Positions 56,214 through 64,000 of a DNA stretch of 64,000 nt are shown in pieces. The position numbers were made by a program, and so were the translations under genes. Position 1 is the first letter of the stretch. Every line of letters begins with the position of its first letter. This DNA comes from Photobacterium leiognathi (GTDB lineage Bacteria > Pseudomonadota > Gammaproteobacteria > Enterobacterales > Vibrionaceae): positions 2,108,001 to 2,172,000 of the forward strand of contig NZ_CP131601.1 in the NCBI RefSeq assembly GCF_030685535.1, written 5' to 3'. The notes under the pieces were generated by a model. It was given only the letters and a program-made list of their open reading frames with translations. It searched no databases and was not told the origin of the DNA.

Positions 56214-57266
56214 TTACGTTTTTATAACAGTGTTACTGGGACATTCATTGATATGGCATAGATCGGCATTCACATCTCGGCTGCCTAATAGACGTAGCCA
56301 TAATGCAGGAAGGTGCTTGGGTTTCACTTTTCGCTCTTCCATTTTTACAGGTGCTATTAATTGCCAACCTTGCTGCGGTGACTGTTTGGCAACGATAAAG
56401 CGAAATGGCAAATATTCGATTAATCCTAACCGCAGATCTGTCACCACTAATTGATCATCAATCGTTTGATACTGAACAAAATCACTAGCAAACTTGGTTA
56501 GCATTGCAACATGCTCTGAAGGCTGCTTTAACGGTAACCTGCCTCGCTCTCGTTGCGCCCATTGTATAGGGTAACCATCATCATCTTTTGGATCGAGCAA
56601 AGATGAAAAGCCCTCATAATATTTATCATCATCAAGAATAATAAACCGCCACAATACCGTATTAAACGGAGTTGGGCTGATAAACATGGGCTTATTGGCT
56701 AACGGAGTGTGCTTTAACTCTTGCTCAATACGGTGCTCTATAACCTTATAAGCAACGACTAACCATGCTAAGTAAGTCGTTGAAATGATAAGTCCAATAC
56801 TACAGAGTTTTGCCATTTTCTCTCGCCACATCAAGCTTGCTATCAGCATGATAAGCAAAGGCAATGTATAGAGTGGATCGATAATAAAAATACTCGATAC
56901 CGCAATACTGTTATCTAAAGGCCAAAACAGTTGCGTGCCATAAGTGGTAAAGGAATCAAGTAATGGATGTGTGATCAAACATGCGGCAACTAAGAGCCAT
57001 AATCGACCAAATGATAATACTGTAGGTCGATAGTGATGCCACAATGCTGTGAGTAATAAAGAGAACGGTAACAACACAAAAAGTGAATGGCTAAAACCAC
57101 GATGCTTCACCGTATCTGAAATAGGATCACCATAATCAATAAAAACATCTAAATCAGGTAACGTCCCTAACGCAGCACCAATCAATAATGTTTTAGGCTT
57201 ACAGTGACGTCCAGCCACAACCGCTGCAACAGATGCCCCTAATGCAGCTTGAGTTATTGAATCCAC
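56214..57266 (-). CDS. DUF457-type metal-dependent hydrolase, inner membrane
   Basis: The protein has the YdjM/DUF457 layout: an N-terminal DSITQAALGASVA, then metal-binding motifs GTLPDLDVF, HRGFSHSLF and HPLLDSFTTYGTQ, interspersed with membrane segments up to about residue 180, then a soluble C-terminal domain. E. coli YdjM is LexA-regulated, but no LexA site is seen here. The start is GTG at 57266, 5 bases after AAGGAG; an ATG in between is out of frame. The substrate is not known. Confidence 0.84.
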   Translation of the reverse strand: MDSITQAALGASVAAVVAGRHCKPKTLLIGAALGTLPDLDVFIDYGDPISDTVKHRGFSHSLFVLLPFSLLLTALWHHYRPTVLSFGRLWLLVAACLITHPLLDSFTTYGTQLFWPLDNSIAVSSIFIIDPLYTLPLLIMLIASLMWREKMAKLCSIGLIISTTYLAWLVVAYKVIEHRIEQELKHTPLANKPMFISPTPFNTVLWRFIILDDDKYYEGFSSLLDPKDDDGYPIQWAQRERGRLPLKQPSEHVAMLTKFASDFVQYQTIDDQLVVTDLRLGLIEYLPFRFIVAKQSPQQGWQLIAPVKMEERKVKPKHLPALWLRLLGSRDVNADLCHINECPSNTVIKT

Positions 57267-57482
57267 ATACACTCCTTTGTATTTAACTTCATATCTAGCA
57301 TGAAAAACTATTGCTATAAATACAGAATCATTATTAATATATTAATCAGTTAACTATACCATGACAAAGTTTTTACATTACTCAGTCAAACGATACTGCT
57401 ACCTTCAGTAATATGACACCACTGATATAGACAAGGATGTAGTTCGCATATCTGGCGTTGTAAGTCTATTAAAGGTAATAAA

Positions 57483-57809
57483 ATGAAGAAAACTTGTCCT
57501 TGCTGTCAGCATAAAACCTCAGTACCAACACTCAACCAAGATACCCTCTCTTTTACCTGTGAGAACTGTGGCATCCATCTCCAACATAATGAAAACCAAG
57601 TGATCGGTTATAGCATCGCCTATATTGGTATTGTTAGCCTTGTTTTAATTGTACTCAATATCAATGCCTTTATTGCCATCGCTATTGCAACAGTCAGCTA
57701 TGCCATGATTCGCCGTAAGTTCATCGAGCCAAGAATGGGTCTTCAAGTTAGCCAAATCAGCCATTTTCTAAAACAACTCAATATTGCAGAGTGTAATAAA
57801 AAAGGATGA
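57483..57809 (+). CDS. Small zinc-ribbon membrane protein
   Basis: The 108-residue protein begins with a zinc ribbon made of CPCC (residues 5-8) and CENC (30-33), followed by two hydrophobic segments (about 45-75) and a basic end. I cannot assign a family or function. It is separated from the next gene by a strong terminator that overlaps its stop codon. The ribosome-binding site is not obvious. Confidence 0.6.
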   Translation: MKKTCPCCQHKTSVPTLNQDTLSFTCENCGIHLQHNENQVIGYSIAYIGIVSLVLIVLNINAFIAIAIATVSYAMIRRKFIEPRMGLQVSQISHFLKQLNIAECNKKG

Positions 57810-57828
57810 CATAGCGTCATCCTTTTTT
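57798..57828. terminator. Bidirectional terminator overlapping the zinc-ribbon gene stop
   Basis: AAAAAAGGATGAC-atagc-GTCATCCTTTTTT is a perfect stem; the left arm contains the TGA stop codon. Confidence 0.92.
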
Positions 57829-57851
57829 ATATTCATCACAGAATAAAGTCG

Positions 57852-58811
57852 TTATTCTTCATCAGTGATCGGCGTAATACGATGTTCATTCGCTGTCGCA
57901 ATCCAAGCGGCGCAAAATAGTGTTAATCGTGCAAAAAAGTAGAAAAACGCCATCAAACCTATAATTGAACCAAAGGCAGCTCCTGATGGAGAGCTCGCTA
58001 ATTTAGGTAACATAAAGGTCATTGCAAACTTAATCGCTTCAAAGCCAACAGCAGCTAATAACGTCCCTTTCATGAGTGCCCAACGATTAAATCGACGTTT
58101 CGGCAGCATCCAGAAGATCCATAAGAACATTAAATAGTTAGCACAGATAGAAATGGTTAATGCTGTTGCCGTTAACACCGGACGTAGCCAAGTAATATCT
58201 TCAAGCCCTAATGCATGTACGATGGTTGCTTGAGCAGAACCTGCTACTGAAGTTAACACAACGGTGAAGATCAAAGCGGCAACCAGGCCAGTCAAACCAA
58301 CAAAATCTTTTAGGTATTGCAGAAGGAAATGATCTTTATCTTCAGGTTTACGCTCCCATACATCACGGGTTTGAGCACGAATTGCTTCTCGTAGATTACC
58401 CATCCAACTCACACCAGAATACAGCGCAATAGCTAAACCACTTAAACCTACTGTTGTACGCTGGCTAATCGCTATATTTACAGTATTTTTCAATGTTGTT
58501 GCTAAGCTAGGATCTGTTACTCCCGCTACGATTTTATCGATAATGCTATTCAGCAATGAAGCATTAGACGCAAGAATAAAACCGGCTGCAGCAAACAACA
58601 CCATTAAGATTGGGATTAATGACAAAAACGAGAAATAGGTAATGGCGGCACCGAACTGGCTACCTAAGCGGTCGTTGAAGCGATCTGCAGCTCGAATAAA
58701 ATGATCAATCGGTGGAAACGCTTTGATCTTGTCTACAACAAAAGTAACAACTTTCATTACTTTTGCCATCAACGTTGTCTTTTCATCGCTTGACGTTGGT
58801 TTATCTATCAT
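57852..58811 (-). CDS. yihY: YihY/BrkB-family inner membrane protein
   Basis: The 319-residue protein has about six membrane helices with the YihY/BrkB pattern: DRLGSQFGAAITYFSFLSLIPILMVLFAAAGF, then LSGLAIALYSGVSWMGNLREA, and FGSIIGLMAFFYFFARLTLFCAAWIA. It has no RNase BN motif despite the old naming. The function is not established. It is convergent with the zinc-ribbon gene and begins a minus-strand run with asmA, dcd and udk upstream. Confidence 0.9.
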   Translation of the reverse strand: MIDKPTSSDEKTTLMAKVMKVVTFVVDKIKAFPPIDHFIRAADRFNDRLGSQFGAAITYFSFLSLIPILMVLFAAAGFILASNASLLNSIIDKIVAGVTDPSLATTLKNTVNIAISQRTTVGLSGLAIALYSGVSWMGNLREAIRAQTRDVWERKPEDKDHFLLQYLKDFVGLTGLVAALIFTVVLTSVAGSAQATIVHALGLEDITWLRPVLTATALTISICANYLMFLWIFWMLPKRRFNRWALMKGTLLAAVGFEAIKFAMTFMLPKLASSPSGAAFGSIIGLMAFFYFFARLTLFCAAWIATANEHRITPITDEE

Positions 58812-58926
58812 AGTCCTTCACTATGGCGTCATTTAATACATAATCGGTAGCACTCTATAAGCTACCGTTATTGTTTTTATTACAAAGTCGCCATTTACTT
58901 TATAATTTAACTACATACAAAATAGA

Positions 58927-58957
58927 AAAGGCTTGCCTAATGAAGCAAACCTTTTCA
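58927..58957 (-). terminator. Terminator of the asmA gene
   Basis: AAAAGG-TTGC-ctaatgaa-GCAA-CCTTTT with short bulges, just downstream of the minus-strand gene. Confidence 0.7.
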
Positions 58958-58985
58958 TTCATAACGTGAGTAATCTTCAATTAAC

Positions 58986-61154
58986 TCAGTTAAATAGCCC
59001 TTTTAGTAGCTGATCAGCAACATTCTTGATCTTTTCATCTTTGGCTTTATCACCAAATAACTTTTCTAGACCACGATTGAGCTCTTTCTTTGCTTTCTGC
59101 TCTAATTCGCTATTTTGTTTAAATAAATTCTTTAGATCTAACTGGTATGTTGGCGCTTGCCATGTTCCTTTTATTTTAATCGGAACAGTAATGCCTTTCA
59201 ATTCATCAAGACCTTTGCCACTAGCAACAATTGCAGTATCGACAGAAAAATCCATTGATTCATTATTTAAATCAGTAACACCACGACCATTAATATCAAT
59301 CAGCGGTGAAGCAAGATGCAAGTTATCAACCGTTGCCTTGCCTTGACCTAACTTGAGTAACGCAGTTAAAGAAGAGAAATCTGTTTTTTTCTCTTTCTTG
59401 TCATCAGCTAATTTCTTGCCCTTCAAACGTGCTTTTGCACTGCGGATCATCTCTGAAATATTAACGCCATAAACAGCACCATCAGTAAGCTTGACATCTA
59501 TGGTTCCTACAACGCCATTACGTAAGTGCGCCGCAGATAAACCAGTACCTGAAAGATTAGTCGTAATATCGGCACGACCTGCTAATTGTTTATTATCCGC
59601 AATATCTTCCAATAATGGTTGTATTTCGACCCCATTGATTTGGTTATGGAATTGATATGTAGCCAGCGGTGTATTTACGTTTAATTTACCCGATGCGGCA
59701 ATTGTGCCTTGATACAGCTTGGCATTTAATTGACTCAGCTCTGCAATACCATTTTTAATCGACAATGCTAACTGCACATCAGATAAGTGAGCATGAACAA
59801 CAACAAATTGTTTCGCACTAATAGTACCTGCAACATCAATCCCTTTTAATACAGATAAATCAGGCTCGTGGTTTGCTTTATTAGCTGGAGCAGTCGGTGC
59901 TTTCGCCTTAGCGGGTGCAGCACTACTAGAAGTCGCAGGTGCAGCGTTGTTAGATGCTGTTTCTGGTACTTTCTTTTGCTCAGTAGGTGCTGAAGCCTCA
60001 GCATTCATCCAGCGATCAAGATCAATCTTATCACTTGAAAAATTAAAGCGGATAACAGGCACATCATGATTAACAAATGATGCATTACCCGATACAGCTA
60101 ACTCATCAGCATTCGCACTGAACTTCGATAAGGTTGCAGTCTTCGTTGCGACATCATAACTCGCATTGGTTTTCAGGTTTACCTGCATGTTAGGGCGCGG
60201 TAATGTTTTACCCGATAGGCTGTTTTCTAACGACAAGTTCTCAAGTGTTAAAATATTTTGATCAGAAGATAAGCTTAATTGCGTCTGGCCTTTGGTTGCA
60301 AAAGCAATATCAGATAATTTACCTTCAGCCTGCAATGTTAATGTCGCCCATTCACCAAACTTAAAGTGATCGACATTAATTTGCGCATGCTTGATGTCAG
60401 TCTTCGCATCTTTCGCGGTTAAAGATAACTGTAAATCTTTTAATTCACACAGCTTGTATGACGCAGACAAATTGATCTCAGTGCTACCTTGAGTGGTGAA
60501 CTGTAGTCCATTAGCCACACCTGCCATATCAAATTGTGCTTTAGTCCAAATATTAGGCGCTAGTGTATCTAAGGTGAAGTTCACCTTATTTAAAGCGATA
60601 TTTGAACCTGTTTTCTCATTGACGACATCAACACTCGCATTCAGTAATTTAACGCCAGCTAATGATACCTGCCATGACTTTTCAGCAGCTTTTGAAGCTG
60701 TCTCTTTTGCTGGCTTAGACGCTGGTGCTGCTGTACTTTCTTGCTGAGTAGTTGACGTTGACTGTTTCGTTAAATCGTCAAGATTACTGCGGCCATCTTT
60801 TAGGGTTTGAACAAAAACATGTGCGCCATCCAAACTGACTGTACCAATATCTAACTTGTGAGATAACAAAGGTAAAACAGCAACAGACAGCTCAGCTTGT
60901 TTAAACTGAATTAAATTCGGTTGTGCGAAGCCTTGTGGGTTTTTTAGTGCGGTTTCACCAACATTCAATCCTAATGTTGGGAAAAAGCGCCAGCCTATAT
61001 CACCGCTGATCACAAGATCACGACCAGTTTGTTCTTTCACCTGCTCTGCAATAACAGGCTTAAATTGATTTGGATTGACTAGCGTCACTAACGCAACAAT
61101 CCCAAGTACTACAACAATGATAATACCGAGCAACACATACAGTAATTTTTTCAT
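58986..61154 (-). CDS. asmA: AsmA-family envelope protein
   Basis: The 722-residue protein starts with a membrane anchor (MKKLLYVLLGIIIVVVLGIVALV region, residues 3-25) and then the AsmA opening FKPVIAEQVKEQTGRDLVISGDIGWRFFP, followed by long repeated beta-strand segments. The C-terminal part has the typical GVYGVNISEMIRSAKARL and DINGRGVTDLNNE. AsmA relatives are thought to carry phospholipids between membranes. A Ala/Pro/Thr-rich linker near 390-420 separates the halves. It is in the same direction as dcd and udk. Confidence 0.9.
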   Translation of the reverse strand: MKKLLYVLLGIIIVVVLGIVALVTLVNPNQFKPVIAEQVKEQTGRDLVISGDIGWRFFPTLGLNVGETALKNPQGFAQPNLIQFKQAELSVAVLPLLSHKLDIGTVSLDGAHVFVQTLKDGRSNLDDLTKQSTSTTQQESTAAPASKPAKETASKAAEKSWQVSLAGVKLLNASVDVVNEKTGSNIALNKVNFTLDTLAPNIWTKAQFDMAGVANGLQFTTQGSTEINLSASYKLCELKDLQLSLTAKDAKTDIKHAQINVDHFKFGEWATLTLQAEGKLSDIAFATKGQTQLSLSSDQNILTLENLSLENSLSGKTLPRPNMQVNLKTNASYDVATKTATLSKFSANADELAVSGNASFVNHDVPVIRFNFSSDKIDLDRWMNAEASAPTEQKKVPETASNNAAPATSSSAAPAKAKAPTAPANKANHEPDLSVLKGIDVAGTISAKQFVVVHAHLSDVQLALSIKNGIAELSQLNAKLYQGTIAASGKLNVNTPLATYQFHNQINGVEIQPLLEDIADNKQLAGRADITTNLSGTGLSAAHLRNGVVGTIDVKLTDGAVYGVNISEMIRSAKARLKGKKLADDKKEKKTDFSSLTALLKLGQGKATVDNLHLASPLIDINGRGVTDLNNESMDFSVDTAIVASGKGLDELKGITVPIKIKGTWQAPTYQLDLKNLFKQNSELEQKAKKELNRGLEKLFGDKAKDEKIKNVADQLLKGLFN

Positions 61155-61320
61155 ACTCGCCTCTTTTCACCACAGCACTTATCAATTGTTGTACTGCACT
61201 GAAAATTTCTATCCATAAACCTACGAACGATAATTATTTACTGCGACAACAGTAAATCACCTTGCTACGACAACTATTTATAATGATAGTTTCATACGGA
61301 ACATCTTGTATCGACAACAA

Positions 61321-61350
61321 AAAAGGCAACCCATTGGATTGCCTTTTCAT
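61321..61350 (-). terminator. Terminator of dcd
   Basis: AAAGGCAA-cccattgga-TTGCCTTT with flanking T on the minus strand. Confidence 0.82.
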
Positions 61351-61374
61351 TTCTTCATTCGCTAATGTTTTGAC

Positions 61375-61968
61375 TTAGCTTGCTTTATCGTCTTCGTTAA
61401 TACGACTAGCAACGGCACCCTGCTGATTTTTGTATTTTGCATCAACACGCTTGTTATACGGCTTTTCTGCTTCACCAGATAGGGTTTCAAAACTTAGTGC
61501 ACCAATTGGCATGTGTGGACGTAGCGCCAATGGCAAACGACCTGAGTTATAAAACTCAAGTACAATACGACCAGACCAACCTGGATCAATTCGGTGTGCT
61601 GTTACGTGAACCATTAGACCTAAACGTGCTAATGATGAACGACCATCTAACCAACCTACAATGTTTGCAGGTAGTGTTACTGATTCATGTGTAACAGCCA
61701 GTGCTAATTGTCCTGGGTGAAGGAAGAAAGCTTCTTCTTCGTCCACAACAATTTCATCACTCATTACTTTATCAAGCTGCGCCGCAATATCTTCTTTCTT
61801 TCCTGAAAGATCGATAAAAGGAGCACCATGATCGTTAAAAATACGGAATTTATTACCAAGGGTCACATCAACCGTTAAACCACTAATACAGTCATCTGAC
61901 GGACGTGGGTCAATGCTGATCTTTCCTTCATCAAGGTACGCCTTGATATCCTTGTCGCAAAGTCTCAT
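61375..61968 (-). CDS. dcd: dCTP deaminase
   Basis: Dcd converts dCTP to dUTP in thymidylate synthesis. The 197-residue protein matches the E. coli enzyme: [17 protein letters not shown] at the start, [16 protein letters not shown], the catalytic [11 protein letters not shown] and [15 protein letters not shown], and an end [10 protein letters not shown]. The family start is at 61968; the frame upstream to 61998 is not conserved. It lies 124 bp after udk. Confidence 0.95.
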   Translation of the reverse strand: MRLCDKDIKAYLDEGKISIDPRPSDDCISGLTVDVTLGNKFRIFNDHGAPFIDLSGKKEDIAAQLDKVMSDEIVVDEEEAFFLHPGQLALAVTHESVTLPANIVGWLDGRSSLARLGLMVHVTAHRIDPGWSGRIVLEFYNSGRLPLALRPHMPIGALSFETLSGEAEKPYNKRVDAKYKNQQGAVASRINEDDKAS

Positions 61969-62092
61969 TTGAGCTTTCTCCTGAATAGCAAAACACACGT
62001 AATATCAACAAAATATAACCTGTGTAGGCAAATCTTAACAGGGTTTCCCCAAAGATAAAAATAAGGCTGGCAATTGCCAGCCTTATAAAACA

Positions 62093-62737
62093 TTAAGAAC
62101 GTAATAACTTCGCTATATGCGCTTTCAATACGTCGATTGCAATTCGGTTTTTACCACCGCGAGGAACGATGATATCAGCATATTGTTTTGACGGCTCAAT
62201 AAATTGCATGAACATAGGGCGTACCGTCTTTTGATACTGAACTAATACTGATTCCATAGTACGACCACGCTCTGCAACATCACGTTGTAGACGACGTAGT
62301 AAACAGATATCAAGTGGTGTATCCATGAATACGCTAGCGTGCATGATTTCACGAAGGCGTGGATCAGTAAGTAGTAAGATACCTTCTAAAATGATCACCT
62401 TCTTTGGTGTCATTTGCGTGGTTTCTTTCATGCGAGTATGTTCGCTATAGCTGTACTGAGGTACTTCTACTGCTTCACCCTTCATCAATTGCTCTAGGTG
62501 ATCACAAAGTAAATCATGATCCAGTGCGTTTGGGTGATCGTAGTTAGTTTTGACCCTCTCATCCATGGTCAGGTGGCTTTGATCGTTGTAGTAACAATCT
62601 TCAGTAATAACACCGATCTGATGATCGCCTACTTTTTCTTTTAACTCTTTGTATACAGTACTGGCAATCAGACTTTTACCAGATGCAGAAGCACCTGCAA
62701 TACCAATAATTACGCATTGGTGTGAATTTTCAGACAT
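62093..62737 (-). CDS. udk: Uridine kinase
   Basis: Udk phosphorylates uridine and cytidine in salvage. P loop [11 protein letters not shown] (about residues 10-20), [21 protein letters not shown], and [15 protein letters not shown] all match E. coli Udk. The frame opens with GTG at 62749, but ATG at 62737 has AGGTG 9 bases before it and gives the family length (214 residues). Gene order apbC-udk-dcd is conserved in gammaproteobacteria. Confidence 0.96.
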   Translation of the reverse strand: MSENSHQCVIIGIAGASASGKSLIASTVYKELKEKVGDHQIGVITEDCYYNDQSHLTMDERVKTNYDHPNALDHDLLCDHLEQLMKGEAVEVPQYSYSEHTRMKETTQMTPKKVIILEGILLLTDPRLREIMHASVFMDTPLDICLLRRLQRDVAERGRTMESVLVQYQKTVRPMFMQFIEPSKQYADIIVPRGGKNRIAIDVLKAHIAKLLRS

Positions 62738-62806
62738 ATCAGAAGGCACCTGTTAGATCACGTGGCGAGATAAATAATTAAACCGCCTGATTATAAGCAG
62801 TTGTGA

Positions 62807-62839
62807 TGTCAGATGCCAACAAAAATGAGACATCTGACA
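62807..62839. repeat. Inverted repeat between apbC and udk
   Basis: TGTCAGATG and CATCTGACA are perfect 9-bp arms with a 15-base loop. No T run follows, so it is probably not a classical terminator. Confidence 0.45.
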
Positions 62840-62880
62840 CATTTGACTACAAAACGGACGAAGCCCATCTCATAAATTTG

Positions 62881-63972
62881 TTACATAGTACGAATAGTAA
62901 TCTGTTCAACAGCGGTTTTACCCTGCCAGTAAAGTCGACTAGCAACAGAAGCTGCCAAATCAATATACGCAGCAGCTTGTTCTGAGTTCGGCGATGCAGC
63001 CACTGTTGGCTTACCATTATCAATATCTTGGCGAACTTTAATATCAAGCGGTAACTGTGCCAACAAGGGTACTGAGTACTCTTGTGCCATTTTCGCCGCA
63101 CCACCAGTACCAAAGATATTTTCATGATGACCACAGTTACTACAAATGTGGTAACTCATGTTCTCCACAATACCAAGCACTGGCACATCCACTTTATTAA
63201 ACATGCTGATCCCTTTAATGGCATCGGCTAATGCTAAATCTTGTGGCGTAGTAACCACTAAAGCCCCTGTAACAGGAATTTGTTGGGATAAGGTTAATTG
63301 AATATCACCTGTACCCGGTGGCATATCAATAACAAGGTAATCCAGATCAGGCCACCAAGTTTCACTGATAATTTGAGCAAGGGCTTTAGATGCCATTGGA
63401 CCGCGCCAAATGGTTGCACTTTCTGCTGGTACTAAATATCCCACCGAGTTGGTGTATAAACCGCAAGACTCAATTGGCATCATCATTTTGCCATCTGGTG
63501 ATTGTGGTTTTTGATCCATAGTACCAAGCATCATTGGTACTGATGGGCCATAAATATCCGCATCAAGTAATCCAACTTTAGCCCCTTGTTGCTGAAGACC
63601 TAAAGCTAAATTAACTGATGTTGTTGATTTACCAACCCCGCCCTTGGCAGAGCTCACTACGATAATGTTTTTCACACCACGTAAAGGTTGCTTGTTTTCA
63701 ACCGCCAGCGTTGCCACTTTACAGCGCACATTAAAAGCAGCATTTGCTGCAATTGCGCCACTGCTTTGTTGGCTTGAAATCCAATCTTCAAGCTCATTAA
63801 TCAGCTCAGCGGCTGCAAACGGGATGGTGATACTAATCAAGCCATCAGCAGACACAGAAACCAAATTCGGCACATCCGCCCACTCGGGATTAAGAAGAGG
63901 GTGTTCAAATAAATTCAGCCATTGGCATATATCACCAACACTCTGAAAACGATGAGTGACATCGTTAGTCAT
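62881..63972 (-). CDS. apbC: Iron-sulfur cluster carrier protein
   Basis: ApbC/Mrp is a P-loop ATPase that carries Fe-S clusters to targets. It has the deviant Walker A SSAKGGVGKSTTS (about residues 103-115), LDADIYGPS, DMPPGTGDIQLT, and the cluster-binding CSNCGHH near residue 278. The N-terminal 100 residues form the small MIP18-like domain. ATG at 63972 has GGAG 7 bases upstream; the frame opening at 63987 is not used. Downstream lie udk and dcd. Confidence 0.94.
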   Translation of the reverse strand: MTNDVTHRFQSVGDICQWLNLFEHPLLNPEWADVPNLVSVSADGLISITIPFAAAELINELEDWISSQQSSGAIAANAAFNVRCKVATLAVENKQPLRGVKNIIVVSSAKGGVGKSTTSVNLALGLQQQGAKVGLLDADIYGPSVPMMLGTMDQKPQSPDGKMMMPIESCGLYTNSVGYLVPAESATIWRGPMASKALAQIISETWWPDLDYLVIDMPPGTGDIQLTLSQQIPVTGALVVTTPQDLALADAIKGISMFNKVDVPVLGIVENMSYHICSNCGHHENIFGTGGAAKMAQEYSVPLLAQLPLDIKVRQDIDNGKPTVAASPNSEQAAAYIDLAASVASRLYWQGKTAVEQITIRTM

Positions 63973-64000
63973 GTTAACGCTCCACATAATGTATTAGCAA

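Noticed and set aside
1..64000. CRISPR array or other regularly spaced repeats, expected near a CARF nuclease
   Set aside because: No set of 25-40 bp direct repeats with regular spacers was seen, and none of the encoded proteins is a Cas protein.

Overview
The window looks like a chromosomal segment of a marine gammaproteobacterium of the Vibrionaceae, most likely Photobacterium or a close relative. The basis is moderate-to-low GC, close resemblance of many proteins to Vibrio and E. coli orthologues (Udp, LdhA, LysO, RluC, RNase E, FabHDGF, ApbC), and an orthologue of the Vibrio CARF-nuclease family typified by V. cholerae VC1899. The genus is an inference; no rRNA or tRNA gene is present to settle it.

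Layout. 1-9.6 kb: assorted single genes (GNAT enzyme, U32/RlhA-type protein, LysE exporter, an orphan CARF/PD-(D/E)XK nuclease, YdhF-type reductase, small envelope proteins). 9.7-11.1 kb: a complete IS4-family element inserted into the terminator hairpin of udp. 11.2-28.7 kb: udp, a ZntA-type metal ATPase with a MerR-type promoter, a SLC13 transporter/histidine kinase/response regulator operon whose kinase has an in-frame TAA, MATE, CBS, DUF945, ldhA, a DsdC-like LysR regulator, a TfoX/Sxy-family protein, LON-domain and HDOD proteins, and the lysine exporter lysO. 28.7-33.3 kb: two PTS permeases without EIIA, flanked by long AT-rich gaps. 33.3-43.9 kb: the conserved cluster yceD-rpmF-plsX-fabH-fabD-fabG-acpP-fabF-pabC-mltG-tmk-holB-ycfH, all on the minus strand (fatty acid and phospholipid synthesis plus replication and wall genes). 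44.3-49.7 kb: maf, rluC and rne; rne carries an in-frame TAA at codon 22. 49.9-54.7 kb: a SulP transporter, a decayed cobS remnant in front of cobO, psiE, and a Tn5/IS50-like insertion sequence. 54.7-64 kb: a Dcu transporter, membrane proteins, an AsmA-family protein, dcd, udk and apbC.

Functional themes: (1) envelope and fatty-acid biosynthesis; (2) uracil/cytosine nucleotide metabolism (udp, udk, dcd, tmk); (3) carbon uptake and fermentation (PTS, Dcu, SLC13, ldhA); (4) genome decay and mobility: two different IS4-family elements both sit in intrinsic terminator hairpins, and three genes (rne, the histidine kinase, cobS) carry in-frame stops. No CRISPR array, cas gene, prophage, integron, tRNA or rRNA was seen. 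The most unusual items are the rne nonsense codon and the CARF nuclease, which stands alone with a hairpin next to its ribosome-binding site.
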